NCBI RefSeq assembly: GCF_002432345.1
Contig: NZ_DJDT01000197.1
Location: forward strand, 1 to 23,300
Length of the DNA: 23,300 nt
Source: Pedobacter sp. UBA5917
GTDB lineage: Bacteria > Bacteroidota > Bacteroidia > Sphingobacteriales > Sphingobacteriaceae
Reading direction: 5' to 3'
Below the pieces are notes generated by a model, which was given only the letters and a program-made list of their open reading frames with translations, had not been told where the DNA came from and did not search any database. A program made the translations under genes and the position numbers. Of this stretch, positions 7,612-14,941 are shown piece after piece. The stretch's first letter is position 1, and every line of letters starts with the position of its first letter.

Positions 7612-8659
7612 TGCGTATAATTCTTTTTTCTATATCGGCAACGGTGCTGGTTGTAGCATCGCTTGGGATGTATAATTTATCATAAGCTGCCGCGGTGGCA
7701 AAGTTTAAGGTTTCTTTGGCCGATAGCTGGTTGTAAAAACCGTAAATCAATCCGCCCATAAAACAATCGCCACTGCCCACTTTATCTAAAATTTCTTCCG
7801 AAACATATTCTTCTGATACGGTTAATTCACCTTCGGTGTAAATAGCAGTGTAATACCTGATGCCTTTACCATGATCGAACCTAAAGGTGTTGGCCACCGC
7901 TTTACATGCCGGGAACAATTTTAATATTTCTGCTGAAGTATCGGTTGCCTGTTGTAAAAGCGTTTCTTTGGCGTAACCTTCAGTCGGTAATAAATCATCG
8001 TGAAGTGCAGTGCCCAGCATTTTATTGGCTGCCCAAACATTCCCCATAATCAGGGTACAGTATTGAGCAAGTTCCGGCAATACATCAATCGGATCTTTAC
8101 CATACTTCCAAAGTTTTGCACGGTAATTCAGGTCAAGCGAAATGGTAATGTTTTTTGCGCTGGCAACTTTTAAAGCCTCTAAGCAAACATCGGCAATAGA
8201 TTGGTTAATGGCCGGACATATTGCACTGAAATGAAACCAGCTTACCTCTTCAAAAACTTCATCCCAGTTAATCTGCCCAACTTTTAAACCGGCATAAGCA
8301 GAATTTGCCCTGTCGTAAATTACACCGGCATTTTTAAGGTCTTTTCCTTTCGGAAGGTAATATAAACCCAAACGCTCGCCATGGTAAACCATTGGTGAGG
8401 TATCAATATTACGGGCATCAAGATAATCTACAATTTCCCTGGTTACCGAATTATCGGGCACAGCCGATAAATAGGCAGAAGGAACATTCCAAAGGGCCAG
8501 TGCTGTGGCTACATTAAGCTCTGCACCGCCAACATAAAACGGAAGTTTATTTTCTTTTAACCATGCACCATCCATATCGGGGCAGATGCGTAAAAGTATT
8601 TCACCAAAGCTTAAAACTTTTTTTCCTTTTTTTGATGAAGCGAATATTTGGGTGCTCAT
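7601..8659 (-). CDS. kdgK: 2-keto-3-deoxygluconate kinase (PfkB/ribokinase family)
   Basis: This enzyme phosphorylates 2-keto-3-deoxygluconate to KDPG with ATP in the cytoplasm. It is 352 residues. The PfkB signatures are both visible: GGAELNVATALA (44-55) near the N-terminus, and KVGSGDCFMGGLIYG (293-307) with catalytic base D298 and the anion-hole GSGD. SFGEILLR (17-24) is the usual first strand. PfkB kinases have many substrates; the assignment to KDG is supported by the overlap with eda and by uxaC, uxaA and uxaB just upstream. The gap to uxaC is 114 bases, so a separate promoter is possible but none is obvious. Confidence 0.93.
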   Translation of the reverse strand: MSTQIFASSKKGKKVLSFGEILLRICPDMDGAWLKENKLPFYVGGAELNVATALALWNVPSAYLSAVPDNSVTREIVDYLDARNIDTSPMVYHGERLGLYYLPKGKDLKNAGVIYDRANSAYAGLKVGQINWDEVFEEVSWFHFSAICPAINQSIADVCLEALKVASAKNITISLDLNYRAKLWKYGKDPIDVLPELAQYCTLIMGNVWAANKMLGTALHDDLLPTEGYAKETLLQQATDTSAEILKLFPACKAVANTFRFDHGKGIRYYTAIYTEGELTVSEEYVSEEILDKVGSGDCFMGGLIYGFYNQLSAKETLNFATAAAYDKLYIPSDATTSTVADIEKRIIRNDQ

Positions 8660-8773
8660 TTTTATATTTAATCGGCGTATTTCATGCTGTTTTCTGCAAC
8701 GGTATGAAAAAGGAAGGAAAACGATTGAAATGAATTGATTCCAATGAAATACCGCCCTAAAGCCTGATTTTGG

Positions 8774-10174
8774 TTAAAATTTAAAGTAATTTTTTGCGTT
8801 AAAATACGAAATATCCTGAACAATCTTGCCAACCCACTCCAAATCGTTGGGTAATTCTCCATTCTCGATATCCTCTCCAAACAGGTTACAAACGATCCTT
8901 CTGAAGTATTCGTGACGGGGGAATGAAAGGAAACTGCGCGAGTCGGTAAGCATACCCACCAGACGGCTCAAAAGACCCATGTTTGATAAAGCATTTAACT
9001 GTTTGATCATACCATCTTTTTGATCCAGAAACCACCATGCCGAACCAAATTGAATTTTACCGGCAACCGAGCCATCGTTAAAATTACCGATCATGGTTGC
9101 AATTAATTCGTTATCGGCAGGATTTAGGTTGTAAATAATGGTTTTAGCGAGTTTATCTCCGTTATCCAAACGGTTCAGAAATTTAGAAAGCATCCTGGCC
9201 TGACTAAAATCGCCCATCGAATCCCAACCTGTATCAGGGCCTAACTGTCTTAACATGCGGGCATTATTGTTGCGTAGGGCACCAAGGTGATATTGCTGTA
9301 CCCAACCTTTTTCGTGGTCCCACTCTGCAAAATAAACCAGCATGGCCGATTTAAATTTCAGGTTCTCTTCGTAAGAAATATGTTGTTTACTGCGGATTTT
9401 ATCAAAAATTGAGGAAATTTCGGCTTCTGTATAGTCTTCGGCATAAATCTGCTCCAAACCATGATCGGAAACCGAACAGCCATTATCGGCAAAATAATCG
9501 TGACGGCTTTTTAATGCGTCGATATAATCCTGGAAACTACTGATGGTTTTATCCACCACGCTCTCCAGTTTATCAATATATTCGTTCAGGCCGGCAATAT
9601 CATCGCTGTTCATCGCTTTATCAGGGCGGAAAGCAGGCAACATTTTCAGATTTGCACCTTCACGGGCCAATTGCTGGTGAAAATTCAAACTATCTAAAGG
9701 ATCATCGGTAGTACAAACCACTTCAACATTCATTTTGGCCAATAAACCACGTACAGAATACTCAGGTGTTTGCAGTTTTGCCGAACATTCGTCGTAAATT
9801 TTCTGTGCGGTTTTACCCGAAAGCAGATCGGTTACACCGAAATAACGTTGAAGTTCCAAATGCGTCCAGTGGTACAATGGATTACGCAAAGTATAAGGAA
9901 CGGTTTCTGCCCATTTCTCAAATTTTTCATAATCCGATCCGATACCGGTAATGTATTTTTCATCAACACCATTGGCACGCATGGCCCTCCATTTATAGTG
10001 GTCGCCGTAAAGCCAAACCTGGCTCATATTGGCAAACTGCGTGTTATTGGCAATCTGCTCCGGGATGAGGTGATTGTGGTAATCGATAATTGGTAGTGGT
10101 TTTGCAAAATTGTGGTAAAGCTTTTCTGCTGTTTTGTTTTGCAAAAGAAAATTTTCGTCTAAAAAAGGTTTCAT
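8774..10174 (-). CDS. uxaC: Uronate (glucuronate/galacturonate) isomerase
   Basis: This enzyme isomerises D-galacturonate to D-tagaturonate (and glucuronate to fructuronate), the first cytoplasmic step. It is 466 residues, typical for UxaC of the amidohydrolase superfamily. Key motifs are IIDYHNHL with metal ligands H33 and H35, VVCTTDDP (152-159), and MLTDSRSF with D411 and R413, then PRHEYFRRI. The start ATG at 10172-10174 gives MKPFLDENF, a standard UxaC N-terminus. The upstream gap of 298 bases contains repeats and separates it from uxaA, which is unusual as these genes serve consecutive steps. Confidence 0.95.
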   Translation of the reverse strand: MKPFLDENFLLQNKTAEKLYHNFAKPLPIIDYHNHLIPEQIANNTQFANMSQVWLYGDHYKWRAMRANGVDEKYITGIGSDYEKFEKWAETVPYTLRNPLYHWTHLELQRYFGVTDLLSGKTAQKIYDECSAKLQTPEYSVRGLLAKMNVEVVCTTDDPLDSLNFHQQLAREGANLKMLPAFRPDKAMNSDDIAGLNEYIDKLESVVDKTISSFQDYIDALKSRHDYFADNGCSVSDHGLEQIYAEDYTEAEISSIFDKIRSKQHISYEENLKFKSAMLVYFAEWDHEKGWVQQYHLGALRNNNARMLRQLGPDTGWDSMGDFSQARMLSKFLNRLDNGDKLAKTIIYNLNPADNELIATMIGNFNDGSVAGKIQFGSAWWFLDQKDGMIKQLNALSNMGLLSRLVGMLTDSRSFLSFPRHEYFRRIVCNLFGEDIENGELPNDLEWVGKIVQDISYFNAKNYFKF

Positions 10175-10472
10175 TCTATGGTTAGATGTATGATATGAAG
10201 CTGTTTCCGATCATATCCAGTTAATATTATATCTTTTTATTTGGTTTGAAATGACGCAGGCCAAGGTATTATTTTTTATGCGTATTTCTATTCAATTCAT
10301 CTGTTCTTTTAATCCCTCGCTCCCGTTTTGTGTCATCACGAACCGGAAGAGTACTTAGTGGTCTGTGGAGACACAGACCACGGGCACAGACCACGGCAGA
10401 CACAGTGCACTGCCCACGGCGTTAGGTTTTTCTGCACCCAGGACTCAGGGCTAACGACTGCAGACTCACGAC
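10175..10472. other. Repeat-bearing gap between uxaA and uxaC
   Basis: These 298 bases hold no supportable gene. They contain a composite palindromic element (10331-10383), further CACAGACCACGG-type copies at about 10385-10396, and a GACT-rich stretch (10442-10485) running into the end of uxaA. The uxaC-proximal half (10175-10320) is AT-rich and could contain its promoter, but I see no convincing Bacteroidota -33/-7 pair. Confidence 0.6.
10331..10383. repeat. Composite palindromic repeat, copy 1 (TCATCACGAACC + GTGGTCTGTG palindrome)
   Basis: TCATCACGAACC (from about 10333) is followed by TTAG and the perfect palindrome GTGGTCTGTG-GAGA-CACAGACCAC (10358-10381). The same two parts occur in inverted order and orientation at 14760-14822, so this is a dispersed element and not a local terminator. 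Confidence 0.75.
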
Positions 10473-12119
10473 TTAAAGACTGACTCCCCGTTTCCATGGA
10501 ATAAAATCATCCTGATTGAGTAAAACAGCCTTTGGTATTACTTCCCCGCTGGCAGCCTTAATGCAATATTCCAAAATATCTTCACCCATTTGCTCAATGG
10601 TTTTTTCCCCTTCAATCACCGGCCCGCAGTTGATATCGATGATATCGGCCATACGTTTGGTTAAGGCATTATTGGTTGATACTTTAATGGTTGGACAAAC
10701 CGGATTTCCGGTAGGTGTTCCCAATCCTGTAGTGAACAAAATTAGTGTTGCGCCCGATGCTGCTTTTCCGGTGGTGGCCTCTACATCGTTTCCGGGCGTA
10801 CAAACCAGGTTCAGGCCTGGCTTAGTAGCAGGTTCGGTATAATCTAAAACATCTTCTACCGGTGATGTACCACCTTTTTTGGCTGCTCCGGTACTTTTAA
10901 TGGCATCTGTAATTAAACCATCTTTGATATTGCCTGGCGATGGGTTCATAAAAAAGCCTGAACCTACATTTTCAGCCGCCTGGTTATAAGCTGTCATCAA
11001 CTGGATAAATTTACGCGCGGCAGTTTCATCTTTGGTACGATCGATGAGTTGTTGTTCGGCACCGCAAAGCTCAGGGAACTCGGCCAGAAGCACTGTTCCT
11101 CCTAAAGCCACCAGTAAATCAGAAGTATAACCTACAGCCGGATTGGCACTGATACCGCTGAAACCATCACTACCGCCACATTTAACTCCCAGAACCAGTT
11201 TACTTAATGGTGCAGGCTGACGTTCGATTTTATTGATTTCGGTTAAACCGATAAAAGTTTTACGGATGGCTTCTTTAACCAACTGTTCTTCGCTCTGCGA
11301 TTGTTGCTGCTCAAAAACAAACAGCGGTTTATCAAAATTCGGACTACGGTGTTTTAAATCCTCCATAAAATCCTTTACCTGTAAATTCTGACAGCCCAAA
11401 CTCAATACGGTTACACCCGCCACATTGGGATGATCGGCATAAGCGGCCAATAATTTGCTTAGCACCGCTGCATCCTGACGGGTACCGCCGCAGCCGCCCT
11501 GGTGGTTCAGGAATTTAATGCCATCTACATTTTTAAAAACCCGGTTGGCTGATGGATTAGCCAATCCGATAGAATTTGGATCGGCTTCTTCTAAAATTTC
11601 GCCATTTTTATAAGCCTCTACCAATTGATGGGCATACGATTTATATTTATCGGTTACGGCATAACCCAACTCATTATGCAAAGCCTCACGTATCACATCC
11701 AAATTGCGGTTTTCGCAGAATACGGTCGGGATAAACAACCAGTAATTTGCTGTTCCCACACGGCCATCGCTACGGATATAACCGTTAAAAGTGCGGCCTG
11801 AAAATTTAGAAACATCCGGGGCATTCCATTCGTAATGGTACGGACGGAACTCATAAGGATCGGATGCGTGTTTGGTATTTTCGGTATCCATTAAACCACC
11901 TTTCAGGATAAAATGTTGTGCTTTACCTACCAGTACACCATACATAATAATGTGATCGCCGGCATTCATATCCTGCATAAAAAATTTATGCTTAGCCTGA
12001 ATATCATCCTGCAAAGTATATTCCTGTCCATCATGGATAACCGTTTCGCCTTTTGCCAGGTTTTGCAGGGCAACAAGCACATTATCGTTGGGGTGGATTT
12101 TTAAAATTCTAGTCACCAT
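10473..12119 (-). CDS. uxaA: Altronate dehydratase (SAF domain + UxaA-type dehydratase)
   Basis: This enzyme dehydrates D-altronate to 2-keto-3-deoxygluconate. It is 548 residues with the full two-part architecture: an N-terminal SAF domain (about 1-90, starting ILKIHPNDNV) and the large UxaA dehydratase domain, opening with NGYIRSDGRVGTANYW (112-127). Conserved Cys/Gly motifs are HQGGCGG (206-212), LGCQN (241-245) and KCGGSDGFSG (313-322); family members are iron-dependent. GARD-type galactarate dehydratases share this fold, but the adjacent uxaB (1-base gap) and uxaC make altronate the likely substrate. It is probably translated with uxaB from one transcript. The 3' end overlaps a GACT-rich stretch. 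Confidence 0.95.
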   Translation of the reverse strand: MVTRILKIHPNDNVLVALQNLAKGETVIHDGQEYTLQDDIQAKHKFFMQDMNAGDHIIMYGVLVGKAQHFILKGGLMDTENTKHASDPYEFRPYHYEWNAPDVSKFSGRTFNGYIRSDGRVGTANYWLFIPTVFCENRNLDVIREALHNELGYAVTDKYKSYAHQLVEAYKNGEILEEADPNSIGLANPSANRVFKNVDGIKFLNHQGGCGGTRQDAAVLSKLLAAYADHPNVAGVTVLSLGCQNLQVKDFMEDLKHRSPNFDKPLFVFEQQQSQSEEQLVKEAIRKTFIGLTEINKIERQPAPLSKLVLGVKCGGSDGFSGISANPAVGYTSDLLVALGGTVLLAEFPELCGAEQQLIDRTKDETAARKFIQLMTAYNQAAENVGSGFFMNPSPGNIKDGLITDAIKSTGAAKKGGTSPVEDVLDYTEPATKPGLNLVCTPGNDVEATTGKAASGATLILFTTGLGTPTGNPVCPTIKVSTNNALTKRMADIIDINCGPVIEGEKTIEQMGEDILEYCIKAASGEVIPKAVLLNQDDFIPWKRGVSL

Positions 12120-12120
12120 T

Positions 12121-13632
12121 TTAAATTGTTCTTTCTGAATGCAAATTACTTAAAGTTTCTTTTGCACCTTTATTTTGTAATAATTCAACGTACGATTTTA
12201 CAGCTGCGTTAAAGCCGGGATAGTTGTTCAGGTTTTTGCCCCAAAGGCGCCTGTCGCCAAGTGTATTGTCTACAACCGTTTCAGGGTTTTTCCAGTAATC
12301 TGATAATATTTCTGCAAATTCATCCTGTACCGGATAGGTTTTTCCGTTAGCGCTGGCTACATAATTCCCACCATCTTTCGCCACATTCATAAAAAGGATA
12401 TAAGCCGCAACACCCAAAGCGGTAAGTTGTGGCACCTCGTTTTTTAAGGCATAATATTGTCTGATGAGCGGGATGTTACGCATCTGCATTTTTGAAGTAA
12501 AGTTTAACGTAATGGCCTGCCATTGGTGTTCTAAAAATGGATTGCTAAAACGGTCGATAACACTTTCGGCAAAGGCAAGGGCCTCATCATAAGTAATATC
12601 TTCGTTAACCACAGCCGGTGCAATTTCTTCTTTCATCAGTTTTAGCACGTGGTTGGCGAAATCTTCATCAGCCATGGCCTCTTTTACGGTATTGAAGCCC
12701 GCTAAAATAGCCAATCCACAGCTGATGGTATGTGTACCGTTAAGTAAACGGAGTTTTAACTCTTTAAATTTATCGATAGAAGGAACGATGAAAATACCTT
12801 TATCCGCTTTTGCGAACGACAAAATTTCTCTTACTTTTTCATTTGCAGATTCGATTGCCCAAAGCCTGAAAGGTTCGGCCATGATCATGAGTCCGTCTTC
12901 GTATCCCAATTCGTTTTCGATGGCTTTTTGCTCGGCCTCAGGAAGTTTTCCGGGCACAATCCTATCCACCAAAGTTTTGCAGAAATGGTTCGCGGTTTTT
13001 AACCAGTTTTCGAAATCCCAGCCCAGTTTATTCTGAATGGCAAGATCCAATAAAATTTCTTTTAGTTTATCGGCATTATCGCTGATCAGCTCGGTTGGTA
13101 CGATTACCATTCCGCTTTCGGCAGAACCATTAAAGGCTTTGTATCTTTCGTGCAGAAAAGCCAATAACTTGCCAGGGTACGATTGTGGCGGATTATCGGT
13201 GATTTTATCTTCGCTGCGAACTATCCCCACTTCGGTTGTATTCGAAATTACCACCTGCATTTCGGGCTGGTGCGCCGCTTTTAAAATTTCTGTCCAATCC
13301 TGCGATGCGGATAAAACACGGCTGATGGAAGCATTGATGCTATTTTCTTCTACACTAATGCCATCTTCAACGCCCTTTACACAAAGCGTGTACAGGTTAT
13401 CCTGTTCGGCAAACTCATCAGCGCCGCCTCTTGAAGTTGATTTAACCACCAAAACACGACCATTAAAAATACCTTTTTGGTTCGCTTTATCGATAAAATA
13501 ATCAGGCAGGCCACGCAGTAAAACGCCTGTTCCGAACTGGATTACTTTTTCGGGTAAAGCTAAAATTTCGGCAGTTGGTTTTGTAACCTTGTCGCCGTTA
13601 ATGTTTTTTAAATTTTCTTTGTTTAAAATCAT
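12121..13632 (-). CDS. uxaB: Tagaturonate reductase (altronate oxidoreductase)
   Basis: This enzyme reduces D-tagaturonate to D-altronate using NADH in characterised homologues. It is 503 residues, a member of the polyol-specific long-chain dehydrogenase (mannitol dehydrogenase) family. The N-terminal nucleotide-binding segment VIQFGTGVLLRG (30-41) has the family's GxG pattern, and the catalytic region KLRLLNGTH (293-301) contains the conserved Lys, Asn and His. A fructuronate reductase (UxuB) or mannitol dehydrogenase would look similar; UxaB is preferred because of the N-terminal form and the 1-base spacing to uxaA. Whether this enzyme uses NADH or NADPH cannot be decided by eye. Confidence 0.93.
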   Translation of the reverse strand: MILNKENLKNINGDKVTKPTAEILALPEKVIQFGTGVLLRGLPDYFIDKANQKGIFNGRVLVVKSTSRGGADEFAEQDNLYTLCVKGVEDGISVEENSINASISRVLSASQDWTEILKAAHQPEMQVVISNTTEVGIVRSEDKITDNPPQSYPGKLLAFLHERYKAFNGSAESGMVIVPTELISDNADKLKEILLDLAIQNKLGWDFENWLKTANHFCKTLVDRIVPGKLPEAEQKAIENELGYEDGLMIMAEPFRLWAIESANEKVREILSFAKADKGIFIVPSIDKFKELKLRLLNGTHTISCGLAILAGFNTVKEAMADEDFANHVLKLMKEEIAPAVVNEDITYDEALAFAESVIDRFSNPFLEHQWQAITLNFTSKMQMRNIPLIRQYYALKNEVPQLTALGVAAYILFMNVAKDGGNYVASANGKTYPVQDEFAEILSDYWKNPETVVDNTLGDRRLWGKNLNNYPGFNAAVKSYVELLQNKGAKETLSNLHSERTI

Positions 13633-13646
13633 TGGTAATGTTATTT

Positions 13647-13672
13647 AACCACCAAGGCACGAAGGCACAAAG
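13647..13672. repeat. Short intergenic repeat AACCACCAAGGCACGAAGG... (copy 1)
   Basis: This 26-base motif lies 14 bases upstream of uxaB. A near-identical copy is at 23087-23112 and diverged relatives at 14858-14877 and 23230-23256. It is non-coding and dispersed. Confidence 0.6.
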
Positions 13673-13710
13673 TGAGGTTTACAATTCCTTTTTTAACGGG
13701 TTATCATTGT

Positions 13711-14739
13711 CTATTTCCCGTTTGTGGCTAACCACTTTGGGTATTCTTTTTCAATTAATTTTTGTCCCCAGTTACCGTACCAGGCATAACCGTTACGTCT
13801 TTCGGGGCTCAGTTCTTCCAGTTTTGTTTTAATGGTATTATCGCGGTCACCGAAAATCGGGGTGTTTTTATCCAGGTCGTAAAAGCGTGCCCAGGTACTG
13901 GCAGTATTATCGGCAATCAAAGCGGCGGTTTTAATATTCGTTTTTGGGTCGCTCAGTCTGTCGAAACGGTAGCCGGCAATTTTATAGCTATCAAACCATT
14001 TTATTGCTGCTGCTATTGCATTTTTTTCTGCAGTTGAGGGATTTTTAATCCGCATTAAAAACCGCACAATGCCTGCTGATTCGCTTGTGCTCAGCGAGGC
14101 TGGCTCGAAATTTCTGGCCTTTGCAGGTAACATCGAATCTTTATCATATTGGGCTGCCCAGATGGTTAAAACACCATTCTGTTTTACCTGCGTTTTTAAA
14201 ATACAATCGACACCTTTTGCAACTGCTTTTTCTGCTTTTTTAATGTAAGCAGGGTTTACAGTTTCGAAATCGTTTGTCTGCGTGGCTATATCCTGCAAAA
14301 TATTCAGCACATTGATCATCGCATCGTCGTTGTAGGTAATTTCTGAACGGTACAAAGCTTTATCGGGATAATATTGCGGCCAGCCACCATTTGCATATTG
14401 GGCAGACAGGATATAATCCAGTCCTTTTTCGGCAGCGGTTAAATAAGTTTTGTTCTGTGTTTTTTTATAGGCTTTTACCAGATAAACCACCTCTCTGCTG
14501 GTAGCTTTATTATCGAAAGTAGCATGAAGATCTTTTGTAGCTTTTATTTTAGCCAATAATTCGGGAGTTAAGGCTGCGCCGTAGTTAACCACGCTTTTAT
14601 CTTCCAACTGCTTTGGCCAGCCACCGTTACCCAATTGGTACACCAACATTTTATCTGCTGTAGAATCGGTTGGTTGCTGTGCGTAACAGGCCAGCATGAG
14701 GCTGCCACAGACCAGAATTAATAATATTTTTATTTTCAT
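13711..14739 (-). CDS. Pectate lyase (polysaccharide lyase family 10)
   Basis: This protein is expected to cleave polygalacturonan by calcium-dependent beta-elimination, releasing unsaturated oligogalacturonides. It is 342 residues, the size of a single PL10 catalytic domain, with repeated alpha/alpha-toroid segments: NGGWPKQL (38-45), NGGWPQYYP (117-125), TYNDDAM (135-141), ARNFEPASLSTSESA (208-222) and STWARFYDLD (281-290). R285 lies in the family's conserved WARFY segment and is the best candidate for the catalytic arginine. The N-terminus is a signal peptide. C18 in LMLAC could be a lipidation site, but the lipobox is weak and cleavage after CYA (residue 20) is equally possible. It sits between GH105 (202-base gap with repeats) and uxaB (78-base gap). 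Confidence 0.9.
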   Translation of the reverse strand: MKIKILLILVCGSLMLACYAQQPTDSTADKMLVYQLGNGGWPKQLEDKSVVNYGAALTPELLAKIKATKDLHATFDNKATSREVVYLVKAYKKTQNKTYLTAAEKGLDYILSAQYANGGWPQYYPDKALYRSEITYNDDAMINVLNILQDIATQTNDFETVNPAYIKKAEKAVAKGVDCILKTQVKQNGVLTIWAAQYDKDSMLPAKARNFEPASLSTSESAGIVRFLMRIKNPSTAEKNAIAAAIKWFDSYKIAGYRFDRLSDPKTNIKTAALIADNTASTWARFYDLDKNTPIFGDRDNTIKTKLEELSPERRNGYAWYGNWGQKLIEKEYPKWLATNGK

Positions 14740-14759
14740 CGTTTTGTTTGTTCTCTTCC

Positions 14760-14822
14760 GTGGTCTGTGTCTTCACAGACCACTAATTATCCCTTTTTTC
14801 TTATGCCGTGGTTCGTGATGAT
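14760..14822. repeat. Composite palindromic repeat, copy 2 (inverted relative to copy 1)
   Basis: The perfect palindrome GTGGTCTGTG-TCTT-CACAGACCAC (14760-14783) is followed by CCGTGGTTCGTGATGAT (14806-14822). Its reverse complement matches 10331-10383 in both parts, with a different spacer between them. It lies just upstream of the PL10 start codon, so it also sits in that gene's 5' region. Confidence 0.75.
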
Positions 14823-14857
14823 ATAAACCATTCTCTCTTTTGCATTTATTCTTTTTT

Positions 14858-14940
14858 GCCACGGAGGCACGGATTAATAGTTTAAGCAAGTCCTTCGACA
14901 TTTCGTCAAGCTCAATGCGGGCTATGCTCAGGATGACAGC
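14858..14940. repeat. Two further repeat remnants between PL10 and GH105
   Basis: GCCACGGAGGCACGGATTAA (14858-14877) resembles the CACGAAGGCAC family. TCCTTCGACA... (14891) to ...CTCAGGATGACAG (about 14927-14939) resembles the CAGGATGACG-type repeat frequent in Sphingobacteriaceae. It reaches the GH105 stop codon. Confidence 0.5.
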
Positions 14941-14941
14941 T

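Noticed and set aside
8668..8880. 70-residue minus-strand open frame between kdgK and uxaC
   Set aside because: It overlaps the 3' end of uxaC in another frame, has no recognisable domain, and is low-complexity Phe/Asn-rich; it is probably a chance frame.
13037..13501. 154-residue plus-strand open frame opposite uxaB
   Set aside because: It is the antisense of a well supported gene and shows no domain; antisense frames of this length are common here.
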